From the NCBI GenBank assembly GCA_016124195.1, contig WGOE01000011.1:42336-106335 (forward strand): a stretch of 64,000 nucleotides of DNA, written 5' to 3'. A program made the translations under genes and the position numbers. Positions 52,667 through 64,000 of the stretch are shown in pieces (position 1 is the first letter of the stretch; each line of letters begins with the position of its first letter). The stretch comes from a bacterium. GTDB taxonomy: Bacteria; Pseudomonadota; Alphaproteobacteria; Rhodobacterales; Rhodobacteraceae. The notes under the pieces are model-generated. The model saw only the letters and a list, made by a program, of their open reading frames with translations, ran no database searches and was not told where the DNA came from.

Positions 52667-52876
52667 GCGAAATTTCCGGTTCAAGTTTGCTGTCAGTTCA
52701 GGCTTGGCTCTGCTCCGCGCGTTCAGTCGTCCGACAGTCATCGCCTCTTCAAGCCCGCGGTCATGTTCGTCGCATCGAACGTCCGCATTCCGTGAGCTGG
52801 GTGCGCTTGGCAGGCGGCCTGCCAACAAAAATGGCCCATATTGAGCGCGCCCTGATCCGTTGATGCGCGCCGTGGG

Positions 52877-53752
52877 TCAGGTATCGCGTCGGGCGTCTTC
52901 GGCCTTGTAGACCTCGAAGGTAAGCCTCGGCAGGGTGGCGAAGTCTTCCGCGGGGGTGAAACTGCTGGCCAGCGCCGCGTTGCGGTCGACCTCTTCGGCA
53001 AAGCGCAGGCCGATGATGGCGCTGGCGATGCGGCTGTCGGCGAGGACGAATTTCAGCGCCAGTTCGTAGAGGTCAGGCATGGTCGCCCCAGGGGCCAAAA
53101 GCTGCATCTGCCGCTGCAGGATGCCCGAGGTCATGGTGCGCATCGTCACCACGCCCACGCCCGCCTTGGCCGCCGCGGGCAGGAAATGCCGCGCGCTTGC
53201 CTGATAGATCAGGTTGTAGGCGATCTGGTAGACCTCGATTTCGGGGTGCGCGAGGAACGGCAACAGCGTGAAGGGCTCTTCCGAGGTGATGCCGATATGG
53301 CCGATCTTGCCCGCCTCCTTCAGGCGCAGCAGCGCGGGCAGGGACACGTCCAGCACATGCGCCACATCGGCGGGGCCGAACATCCGGCCATGCAGCTGCA
53401 TCACGTCGATATGGTCGGTCTGCAGGCGGCGCAGGCTGTCCTCGACCGAGGCGCTTACCGCCTCGGCGGTGAAATCCGCCCAGACTTTTGAGGCCAGCAC
53501 GCAGTCACCGCGGCGTCGAGCCATGACCCGGCCGACCAGGGTTTCCGAATGCCCGTTGCCATAGGCCGCCGCGGTGTCGATGTAGTTGATGCCGCGATCC
53601 AGGGCATGGTCCAGCATCGCCTCCACCGCCTTGCCGCCTTCGGGCGTGGTCGGGTCCCAGCCGGCGCTTTGGTGGACATAGGCGAAGGCCGCGCCCCCTG
53701 CCGCGATGGGGGACACCATCAGGCCGGTGCGGCCAAGGGGGCGTTTTTGCAT
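52877..53752 (-). CDS. Aldo/keto reductase (D-threo-aldose dehydrogenase-like)
   Basis: 291-aa (beta/alpha)8 NAD(P)H oxidoreductase. N-terminal RPLGRTGLMVSPIAAGGAA, catalytic Asp/Tyr in INYIDTAAAYGNGHSE, Lys in VLASKVWAD and His in DVMQLHGRM; cofactor loop near IASAIIGLRFAEEV. Full tetrad present. Last gene of a five-gene minus-strand operon (MFS, AKR, NAD-binding protein, AKR, AKR); starts 3 nt after the previous stop. Substrate unknown. Confidence 0.88.
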   Translation of the reverse strand: MQKRPLGRTGLMVSPIAAGGAAFAYVHQSAGWDPTTPEGGKAVEAMLDHALDRGINYIDTAAAYGNGHSETLVGRVMARRRGDCVLASKVWADFTAEAVSASVEDSLRRLQTDHIDVMQLHGRMFGPADVAHVLDVSLPALLRLKEAGKIGHIGITSEEPFTLLPFLAHPEIEVYQIAYNLIYQASARHFLPAAAKAGVGVVTMRTMTSGILQRQMQLLAPGATMPDLYELALKFVLADSRIASAIIGLRFAEEVDRNAALASSFTPAEDFATLPRLTFEVYKAEDARRDT

Positions 53753-53755
53753 CGG

Positions 53756-55368
<1,613 letters not shown>

Positions 55369-55369
55369 G

Positions 55370-57738
<2,369 letters not shown>

Positions 57739-57831
57739 CGGGGAATCCTTTCCGGATGCGCCCAGTCTAGCCCTTTCCATTTCCGCGATAAGACGGCAAA
57801 ATCAGCATGAGCCTATACTTTGGATTCATCA

Positions 57832-58728
57832 ATGAAGCGCGACGAACTCGGCGACCTGTCGGCCTTTCTTGCAGTGATCGAGGCGGGCAACTTCACCCGC
57901 GCCGCTGCCCGCCTTGGCACCTCACAATCGGCTCTCAGCCATACCGTCTCACGGCTGGAGACCCGAATGGGCGTCCGGCTGCTGAACCGCACAACCCGCC
58001 AGGTTGCCCCGACCGAGGCCGGAGAGCGTCTGGCCGCGACCCTGCGGCCCTGCTTCGACGAGATCGAGGGGCAGATCGCCACGTTGAAGGGCCTCCGCGA
58101 CAAGCCGGCGGGGCTGGTACGGATTTCCACCTCGGCGCTGGCGGCCGATACGATCCTCTGGCCGCGCCTGGCGCCGCTTCTGCGCGCCAATCCCGATCTG
58201 AACATCGAACTGAATATCGAGAACCGCTTCACTGATATCGTGGCGGAGCGTTTCGATGCCGGGGTGCGCCTGGGCGAAAGCCTGGACAAGGACATGATCG
58301 CCGTCCGCATCGGCCCGGATTTCCGCATGGCCGTGGTCGCCGCGCCCGACTACATCGCCGCGCACGGCCTGCCGCAAGACCCCCACGACCTGGTGCATCA
58401 CCGCTGCATCAACCTGCGCCTGCCGACGCTGGGCAATCTCTATGCCTGGGAGTTCCAGGTCGCGGGCCGTCCGCTGAACGTGCGGGTGGACGGGCAACTG
58501 ACCTTCAACACCTCGGACCTGTGCCGCAAGGCGGCGCTGGACGGTTTCGGCGTCGCAAACCTGGCAGAAGAGATGATCGCCGCCGATGTGGCGGAAGGGC
58601 GGCTGGTGCGCGCGCTGGAGCCATTCAGCCCGGTCTTCGCGGGTCTGCACCTCTACTACCCCAGCCGCCGCCAGATGTCTCCCGCGATGACCCTGGTGGT
58701 GAACGCGCTGCGTCTACCCTCCAGGTGA
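57832..58728 (+). CDS. LysR-type transcriptional regulator
   Basis: 298 aa. HTH at the N-terminus (LSAFLAVIEAGNFTRAAARLGTSQSALSHTVSRLETRMGVRLLNRTTR) followed by the PBP-type co-inducer domain (ADTILWPRLAPLLRANPDLN, FDAGVRLGESLDKDMIAVRI). Divergent from the MFS/AKR operon with a 93-nt gap, the classic arrangement for a LysR regulator of the neighbour operon. ATG at 57832 chosen; TTG at 57820 would add four residues. Confidence 0.92.
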   Translation: MKRDELGDLSAFLAVIEAGNFTRAAARLGTSQSALSHTVSRLETRMGVRLLNRTTRQVAPTEAGERLAATLRPCFDEIEGQIATLKGLRDKPAGLVRISTSALAADTILWPRLAPLLRANPDLNIELNIENRFTDIVAERFDAGVRLGESLDKDMIAVRIGPDFRMAVVAAPDYIAAHGLPQDPHDLVHHRCINLRLPTLGNLYAWEFQVAGRPLNVRVDGQLTFNTSDLCRKAALDGFGVANLAEEMIAADVAEGRLVRALEPFSPVFAGLHLYYPSRRQMSPAMTLVVNALRLPSR

Positions 58729-58956
58729 AGAAATGGAGATAGCTTGGAGTTCAGTATCAGCCCTCGCTTAACAATCCGCTCGGTCGGGCAAACGTCAAAT
58801 GTGATGTCACACCACCGTCCCGGGATGGTGGGCACAGAGTCGCCCTGGATAGGCTTCATTGGCCCAAAACCGCCGTATGCCAAATGCTGAACTCGTCGGT
58901 GACGCATCCGAGACCTGTCATTCGGGATGCACACCCAACTTTGTTGAAGGCAGCTT

Positions 58957-58975
58957 GGGGGCGACGTTCGCCCCC
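58957..58975 (-). terminator. Stem-loop downstream of an aldo/keto reductase gene
   Basis: GGGGGCGA / TCGCCCCC with a 3-nt loop, 15 nt after the reductase stop on the minus strand. No T-run. The rest of 58729-58956 shows no gene. Confidence 0.4.
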
Positions 58976-58989
58976 TACCGGCATTTCGG

Positions 58990-59841
58990 TCACCCCTGAC
59001 CCTTCGCAAGTCCGTACAGTTGCTTGCTTTGCGAAGGGGTGAACCGCAATTTAGCAGCGTCGATATTCTCGCGCAGATGGGTGCGGCGCGATGTGCCGGG
59101 TATCACGAGGATATTCGGACTGCGGTCCAGCAGCCAAGCCAGGGCAACCTTCTGCGCGCTAGTTCCCAAGTCGGCGGCAACTTGGGCGAGAACGCCAGAT
59201 TGCAATGGAGAGCACCCGCCCAGCGGGAAGTAGGGCACATAGGCGATGCCGTCCTCGGCCAATGCGTCGATCATCGCGTCATCCTTGCGATGCACCAGAT
59301 TATAGTGGTTTTGCACGCACACGACCGGAGCAATCTCCCGCGCCCTTGCAAGCTGATCCTCGGTGACGGTGCTGACGCCGATATGGCCGATCAGCCCCTC
59401 CTCCTGCATCTGGCGCATGGCGCGCATCGGGGTTTCGATGTCATCCTCGGGTCCGCCCATCCGCAAGTTGACGATCTGCATCTGGTCAAGACCCAAGCGT
59501 TGCAGGTTGTCCTCGACCGATTGACGCAGGAAGTCGGCGTCGCGGCGCAGGTGCCAGGCGCCGGACTCATCGCGCCAGGCGCCGATCTTGGTAACCAGAA
59601 CCAGGCCCTCGGCATAGGGAAACAGCGCCTCGCGGATCAGGCGGTTGGTGTGATGCGGCCCGTAGAAGTCGCTGGTGTCGATATGGTCGATGCCAAGTGC
59701 AACGGCCTCTTGCAGGACGGCGCGGGCCTCGTCTTCGTCCTTGGGCGGGCCAAAGACATGGGGGCCAGCCAATTGCATTGCACCATAGCCCATGCGGTTG
59801 ACGCGAAGGCTCGTGCCGGGAAAGGTGAAACGCTGTGTCAT
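58990..59841 (-). CDS. Aldo/keto reductase lacking the catalytic His (YdbC/PdxI-like)
   Basis: 283 aa. LRVNRMGYGAMQLAGPHVFG, IDHIDTSDFYGPHHTNRL (Asp, Tyr), LVTKIGAWRDE (Lys), but the His site reads QIVNLRMGG with Leu in place of His. NADPH loop ILVIPGTSRRTHLREN. The VNLR motif recurs in the YdbC group, one member of which is the E. coli pyridoxal reductase PdxI, so the change is probably natural. AGGAG before the ATG. Divergent from a LysR gene (81 nt). Confidence 0.88.
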   Translation of the reverse strand: MTQRFTFPGTSLRVNRMGYGAMQLAGPHVFGPPKDEDEARAVLQEAVALGIDHIDTSDFYGPHHTNRLIREALFPYAEGLVLVTKIGAWRDESGAWHLRRDADFLRQSVEDNLQRLGLDQMQIVNLRMGGPEDDIETPMRAMRQMQEEGLIGHIGVSTVTEDQLARAREIAPVVCVQNHYNLVHRKDDAMIDALAEDGIAYVPYFPLGGCSPLQSGVLAQVAADLGTSAQKVALAWLLDRSPNILVIPGTSRRTHLRENIDAAKLRFTPSQSKQLYGLAKGQG

Positions 59842-59922
59842 GACGGGCTCCTGTGGGTTGCCTTTACATGACACGTCCAGCGACCTTTGATAATCCGGGC
59901 AATTCCGGATAGGCTGATCGGC

Positions 59923-60834
59923 ATGCCGAACAATCCCGCCTCACTTGACGATCTGAACGTGTTTCTGGCCGTGCTGCGCCGCGGTGGATTTCGTGATGCG
60001 GCGCGCGATCTGGGCCTGTCGCCGTCGACCGTAAGCGACACGATCACCCGACTGGAAGCGCGACTTGGCGCGCGGCTGTTGACCCGCACGACCCGCAGCG
60101 TGGCCCCCACCGAAATGGGCCGCGATCTTGCGGCGCGCCTTGGCCCCCTGCTGGCCGAAACCGCGGCGGCGGTCGATGCCGCGATGAGCCGCCGGGGCGA
60201 GGTGCAGGGCAGCCTGAAGCTGAACGTGCCCGGGGCCGTGATGGTCGATATCCTGCCGCCGCTGATTGAAAGCTTTCTGGACCGCCATCCACGCGTCCGG
60301 GTTGAGATCATGGTCGATGACCGCATGATCGACACCGTTGCTGCGGGCTGCGATGCGGGGATCCGCTATGGCGAGGCCGTGGCGCAGGACATGATCGCGG
60401 TGCCGATCGGGCCTCGGGTCCAGCAATCTGCCCTCGCGGCCTCGCCCGGCTATCTGGCGCGGCGGGGTGTCCCCCAGCACCCGAGCGAGTTGCCTGCCCA
60501 TGAGTGCCTGCAGGCCCGGTTCTCCAGCGGGGCCCTGACGCGGTGGGAGTTCCAGCGAGGCGCTGAGGTGATCCGGATCGATCCCGAGGCGCGGCTTGTG
60601 ATTGGGACCAGCGCTTCGGCGGCGTTGATCGGCCATGCGCTGGCGGGGCGGGGGCTGTGCTTCCTGTTTCGCAACTGGCTGGAACCGTATTTCGCGAGCG
60701 GCGCGCTGATCCCGGTCATGGCCGACTGGTGGCCAAGCTTTGAGGGACCCCAGCTGTATTATGCGAACCGACGGTTCCTGCCGACGCCGTTGCGCGCCTT
60801 CATAGATCATCTGCGGGAAGATCAGGCTCGGTAA
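59923..60834 (+). CDS. LysR-type transcriptional regulator
   Basis: 303 aa. HTH block FLAVLRRGGFRDAARDLGLSPSTVSDTITRLEARLGARLLTRTTRS, effector domain with LKLNVPGAVMVDILPPLIES, CDAGIRYGEAVAQDMIAVPI. Divergent from the PdxI-like reductase and probably regulating it. Sequence plan is very like the LysR at 57832, suggesting duplication of the module. Confidence 0.92.
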   Translation: MPNNPASLDDLNVFLAVLRRGGFRDAARDLGLSPSTVSDTITRLEARLGARLLTRTTRSVAPTEMGRDLAARLGPLLAETAAAVDAAMSRRGEVQGSLKLNVPGAVMVDILPPLIESFLDRHPRVRVEIMVDDRMIDTVAAGCDAGIRYGEAVAQDMIAVPIGPRVQQSALAASPGYLARRGVPQHPSELPAHECLQARFSSGALTRWEFQRGAEVIRIDPEARLVIGTSASAALIGHALAGRGLCFLFRNWLEPYFASGALIPVMADWWPSFEGPQLYYANRRFLPTPLRAFIDHLREDQAR

Positions 60835-61085
60835 GAGCATCCATTTGCGCGGCGCCAGCATCCTCAGCACACGTCCCATGTGCCGACATCAGCCTCTTGC
60901 GCCGATCCATACGCGCGCGACGACGCCGGCCCTAAGCCGCTGGACAGCTGGGGAGTGGGCTGCTCGGTCGCGCTCCAGAAACCGGCCGTTCGTGGTCAGC
61001 GCGGAAACATGGCCAGGCTGGACCATCGTCGCCAAGCGCGTGCAGGCGGGGCGCGACGAAATCTGCCGCGCCCCGTCGCATCTCG

Positions 61086-61838
61086 TTATCCGTTGAACAG
61101 GGCCACGGCATCCGCGCCCGCAGGCAGGCGCGGCGGAGCTGCCGGATCGGTGGCGACGCGCCAGATCGCGGCTGCGACATCTTCGGCCTGGGTCTTGTCC
61201 TTCTCCGACCCGCTGGTCAGCCGTGCGAAGACAGCCTGTGCCATCTCGGCATAGGGTGCGGAGAGGCCGCCCGCCTGCATCAACCTTTCGCGCGCATTGC
61301 TGCCAAAGGCCGTGCCCGGCGCCTGACCGGGCAACACCACATGGGCGCGGATGCCAAAGGGGGCCAGTTCCGACGCCATCACCTCGGTCAGCGCATTCAC
61401 CGCGGCCTTGCTGGCGGTGTAGATCGACAGGAGGTCATGAGTCTTCAACGTCACGCTGGAGGTGACATTGATGATCACACCCGCCCGCCTGGCACGGAAT
61501 TGCGGCAGCACGGCTTGGATCATGGCGATGGTGCCGAACGTGTTGGTCTCGAAGATGGTGCGCACGATCGGCATCGGCGTGCCCTCGACCGCATTCAGCC
61601 AGCCGATACCGGCATTGTTGACCAGCACGTCGATCTCGCCCGCAGCGGCCACGGCCGCGGTGATGCTCTCAGCATCGGTGACGTCCAGCGGCAAGATCGT
61701 CAATCGGTCCGAGCCAGGCAGCAGTTCGGGGTTTGGGCTCCGCATCGTCGCGACAACGCTCCAGCCTTGGGCCAGGAAGTGCCGCGCGGTCTCGAGGCCG
61801 AAGCCCGAGGAGCAGCCGGTGATCAGAATGGTGGGCAT
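61086..61838 (-). CDS. Short-chain dehydrogenase/reductase
   Basis: 250-aa classical SDR: TILITGCSSGFGLETARHFL, PLDVTDAES, DVLVNNAGIGWLNAVEG, catalytic Ser in VIINVTSSVTLKTHDLLS and Tyr-x3-Lys in IYTASKAAVNALTEVMASEL. Divergent from an AraC gene, 105 nt apart, and likely its target. 251 nt upstream of it (60835-61085) shows no gene. Confidence 0.9.
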   Translation of the reverse strand: MPTILITGCSSGFGLETARHFLAQGWSVVATMRSPNPELLPGSDRLTILPLDVTDAESITAAVAAAGEIDVLVNNAGIGWLNAVEGTPMPIVRTIFETNTFGTIAMIQAVLPQFRARRAGVIINVTSSVTLKTHDLLSIYTASKAAVNALTEVMASELAPFGIRAHVVLPGQAPGTAFGSNARERLMQAGGLSAPYAEMAQAVFARLTSGSEKDKTQAEDVAAAIWRVATDPAAPPRLPAGADAVALFNG

Positions 61839-61943
61839 GGGAAAGTCCTTTCGTTGTTGCCTGACTTACCTAGCCATGGATTGCGCGACGCCCTATAATC
61901 GGAAGTCCATGATGATTGATCAAAGGTCCAAACCGAACCTGCC

Positions 61944-62870
61944 ATGACAGATCCGCTGACCCAGATCGTCACGCTGCTGCGCCCCGGCGCGCCCTATGCC
62001 AAACTGGTCAGTGCCTCGGGTGCATGGCGGGTGCGGCGGGAAGAGGAAAACATCGTCTTCTACAACTTGACCCTGTCGGGTCGGGCCTTGCTCGAGGTTG
62101 AAGGTCGCCCGCAGATCCTGCTGGAGGAAGGAGATTTTGTCCTGATCCCGGCGGCGCGGCGCTTTGCGTTCTCCAGTCCCGAGCCGGTCCTGCCGCAGGG
62201 TAAATTCTCCGACCCCGTCCTCACCGCCCCCGGGCAGGTGCGCATCGGAGATCCCGACCTGCCCGTCGCGACACAGCAGCTGGTGGGCCATTGCACCTTT
62301 GCCGCGCGCGATGCCGGGCTTCTGCTGACGCTGTTGCCGGAGCTGGTGGTGATCCGGGGCGAGGCGCGGTTGGCCATGCTGATCCGGCTGGTGGCAGACG
62401 AGGCGCGGGCCTTGCGGCCCGGGCGGGATGTGGTGCTGGAACGGTTGCTGGAGGTTCTGCTGATCGAGGCGTTCCGGGCCTCAGGTGGCATTGCCGCGCC
62501 GCCTGGGCTGCTGCGGGGTCTGAGCGATCCGCATCTGTCCATCGCCCTGCGCGCCCTGCATGCGGAACCGGCACGCGCCTGGACGGTGGCGGACCTTGCC
62601 CGCAGGTCCGGGCTGTCACGCTCGGGCTTCTTCGCGCGGTTCGAGCGCGAGGTGGGGCGAACGCCCATGGCCTATCTGACCGACTGGCGCATGAGCCTTG
62701 CGAAAGAGCGGCTGCGGCGCGGCGATGGCAGCCTGTCGGAGATTGGCGCTGCCCTCGGCTATGGATCGGCCAGCGCGTTCAGCACTGCATTTGCGCGCGA
62801 AGTTGGCCAGCCACCGGGCCAGTATGCCCTGGCCATGGCGCAGCGGGCACTTGAGGAGGCGCAGGCCTAG
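61944..62870 (+). CDS. AraC-family regulator with cupin sensor domain
   Basis: 308 aa. N-terminal cupin-like domain (VFYNLTLSGRALLEVEGRPQ then LLEEGDFVLIPAARRFAFSS), a middle helical region, and two C-terminal AraC helix-turn-helices (VADLARRSGLSRSGFFARFEREVGRTPMAYLTDWRM and LSEIGAALGYGSASAFSTAFAREVGQPP). Divergent from the SDR gene. AraC proteins of this build often respond to aldehydes or aromatic compounds, but the ligand here is unknown. Confidence 0.92.
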   Translation: MTDPLTQIVTLLRPGAPYAKLVSASGAWRVRREEENIVFYNLTLSGRALLEVEGRPQILLEEGDFVLIPAARRFAFSSPEPVLPQGKFSDPVLTAPGQVRIGDPDLPVATQQLVGHCTFAARDAGLLLTLLPELVVIRGEARLAMLIRLVADEARALRPGRDVVLERLLEVLLIEAFRASGGIAAPPGLLRGLSDPHLSIALRALHAEPARAWTVADLARRSGLSRSGFFARFEREVGRTPMAYLTDWRMSLAKERLRRGDGSLSEIGAALGYGSASAFSTAFAREVGQPPGQYALAMAQRALEEAQA

Positions 62871-63014
62871 GGCGCGGCGGCACAAACCGGTCGTTCGTCC
62901 CCGCAGCAGCGACCGATCGCTTTCCGCCCGTATCGACGACGCCGGAAGGGATATGGCGTTGTCTTCAATGTGGGTCACCTTTCGGCCGGGAGAAGCCGGG
63001 CGCAAGGTTATCTG

Positions 63015-63494
63015 ATGAAACCTTTCATGCTTGTCTTGGCAGTTTGCACCATCCTCATATCCCTGCCGGTCGAGGTCGGGGCGAAGACCATCTCAGGGAC
63101 GGCCTCGGTTATCGATGGCGATACGATCGAAATCCACGGGCAACGGATAAGGCTCAGCGCCATCGATGCGATTTAGAGCCGCCAAAGGTGTCTGATGCCA
63201 GACGGCGGCCAAAGGAACTGCGGGCGCGATGCCGCGATGGCGCTGGCAGAGGAAATCAGAGGGAGGCCGCTGATCTGCTCTGTCAGTGGAACGGATCGCT
63301 AGCGTCGCTGCATCGCCGTCTGCAGGGTTGTTGGGGTCGATTTTGGTGCCTGGAGTGCGGAGAACGGCTGGGCCCTCGCCTACCGCCGCTATGGACTGGA
63401 CTATGTCGCCGCCGAAGATCGAGCTCGCCGGGCTGGGTTTGGCATCTGGGCCAGCGAGTTCAAAATGCGCTGGGATTGGCGACAGGCACATTGA
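63015..63494 (+). pseudogene. Thermonuclease (SNase-like) gene with two in-frame amber codons
   Basis: One uninterrupted reading frame of 160 codons except for TAG at 63174-63176 and TAG at 63300-63302. Signal peptide (MKPFMLVLAVCTILISLPVE), then TISGTASVIDGDTIEIHGQRIR (SNase metal/catalytic start), the DAPE-like site broken by the first amber, CSVSGTDR-amber-RRCIAVC, and GWALAYRRYGLDYVAAEDRA near the end. Each stop is one base change from a sense codon expected in the family (Glu and Tyr). Length is right for the family, no frameshift. Most likely a recent pseudogene. Confidence 0.8.
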
Positions 63495-63615
63495 TTGGCC
63501 TGCGGCTCGCCTCATTCACCTTGGCTCTACTTTGCTGCCCAATGCCGCCTCGGCTGAGCCATGGATCCAAGTTCCTAGCACCCTCGTTCTGCTGACGGAC
63601 ACTCGATTGGCAAAT

Positions 63616-63641
63616 TGATAGTGTCCCAGGGCGTGGTGTAG
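63616..63641. repeat. Probable terminal repeat of an IS256-family element
   Basis: GATAGTGTCCCAGGGCGTGG lies about 35-60 nt beyond the stop of the IS256-type transposase fragment, the place where the element's end is expected; the form (AGTGTC followed by G/C-rich bases) fits ends of this family as I recall them. Confidence 0.4.
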
Positions 63642-63673
63642 GAGCGCCGACCCTCGGAGAGGTCAGGGCTTGA

Positions 63674-63858
63674 TCAAGCGGCCACGGCGGGCAGCCTGAC
63701 GTTGGGATTGTCGGTGACGCGGGCGAGCGTTTCAAGGGACATGTAGCGCCTGGCGACCGCCCATTCGTCATTGGTCTCGAGCATCAGCGCGCCGACGAGG
63801 CGGATGATGGCCTCGTCGTTGGGGAAGATGCCGATGACATCGGCCCTGCGCTTCACCG
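63674..63858 (-). pseudogene. IS256-family (mutator) transposase, C-terminal fragment
   Basis: Frame KRRADVIGIFPNDEAIIRLV, GALMLETNDEWAVARRYMSL and ETLARVTDNPN is the C-terminus of an IS256-type DDE transposase (typically EIKRRTxVVGIFPN... NDEWA). Homology starts abruptly at KRRADV; the catalytic core and N-terminus are absent and the sequence beyond 63860 belongs to another element. About 61 codons remain. Dead fragment, broken by the IS110-type insertion or by deletion. Confidence 0.8.
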
Positions 63859-63941
63859 CAAGCGATGGGGTGGACGCCCCCCGGCGGCATCGATGTGCCA
63901 AGGTAGTGGGTGTTGAAGCACCGCTACGGAGGGGAGCGTCC

Positions 63942-64000
63942 ATGGGAGAGGTTAGCATCATCGGCCTGGATTTGGCGAAGAACGTGTTTCAGGCGCATGG
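63942..64000 (+). CDS. IS110-family transposase, N-terminal part (cut by window end)
   Basis: ATG at 63942 with GGAGGGG upstream; the 19 visible codons read GEVSIIGLDLAKNVFQAHG, the typical start of an IS110/IS1111 DEDD transposase (first catalytic Asp in GLDLAK). Gene continues beyond the window, so intactness cannot be judged. The element's left end must lie between about 63860 and 63941. Confidence 0.8.
   Translation, partial: MGEVSIIGLDLAKNVFQAH

Noticed and set aside
63015..63494. Genome-wide amber recoding
   Set aside because: Normal genes here end in TGA, TAA and TAG without distinction, and the other interrupted gene (integrase) also contains ochre stops and indels; decay explains the amber codons.

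Overview
The window is GC-rich chromosomal DNA from an alphaproteobacterium, most probably a member of the Rhodobacteraceae (Rhodobacter/Cereibacter/Paracoccus-like). The evidence is the gene order dapB-rpsO-pnp, rbfA-(phosphodiester glycosidase)-truB, infA-maf-RNase E/G-yacG, an RpoE-ChrR singlet-oxygen module beside a FAD oxidoreductase/DUF1365/DUF3833/SDR operon, and a class I PHA synthase. The whole annotation is read by eye from the sequence; no database search was run.

Layout. (1) 1-13.3 kb is mostly conserved core: a CorA-type Mg transporter with an MgtE-like N-terminus, D-amino acid dehydrogenase, a small secreted protein, two LPS-type glycosyltransferases, pnp, rpsO, dapB, rbfA, truB, a DUF1643 protein, a DUF1674 (SDHAF4-like) protein and rsmB. 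(2) 13.3-18.2 kb is the RpoE/ChrR stress unit. A sigma gene and its zinc anti-sigma gene stand back-to-back with a tightly overlapping operon, and a TGATCC-N18-TA promoter points in each direction. (3) 18.3-21.4 kb holds a cation-efflux transporter and the overlapping infA-maf-RNase E/G-yacG string. (4) 21.5-28.4 kb is a sugar ABC importer with a two-domain ATPase fused to a permease, an RhaS/LsrB-like binding protein, a ThuA-like amidotransferase-fold protein and a divergent ROK repressor. (5) 28.6-35.4 kb has phaC, then a 1502-residue alanine-rich protein whose C-terminus looks like an EndoU-type nuclease, followed by a small acidic gene that may be its immunity protein.

(6) 36.0-45.8 kb looks like an acquired catabolic island. 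It runs from a tRNA-Phe with IS remnants to a decayed tyrosine recombinase gene. In between are a LacI regulator, a membrane diiron hydroxylase, a complete ABC importer, a MocE-type Rieske ferredoxin, a sugar-isomerase TIM barrel, a divergent PanB-like protein and a Gfo/Idh/MocA dehydrogenase. The set resembles rhizopine (3-O-methyl-scyllo-inosamine) catabolism: import, oxygenase plus ferredoxin (demethylation or hydroxylation), then dehydrogenation and isomerisation. (7) 46.1-52.5 kb is a second sugar cluster (TIM-barrel isomerase, binding protein, ATPase, permease, RpiR regulator, PfkB kinase), organised like a D-allose-type operon.

(8) 52.9-62.9 kb is an array of oxidoreductase modules, each divergent from its own regulator: MFS plus three aldo/keto reductases with LysR, one aldo/keto reductase with LysR, one SDR with AraC. 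(9) 63.0-64.0 kb is decay: a thermonuclease gene with two in-frame amber codons, the end of an IS256-type transposase, and the start of an IS110-type transposase that runs off the window.

The two places most likely to hold an undescribed system are the putative EndoU-type toxin/immunity pair (30.4-35.4 kb) and the rhizopine-like cluster with its metal-ligand-altered PanB homologue (36.7-45.1 kb).
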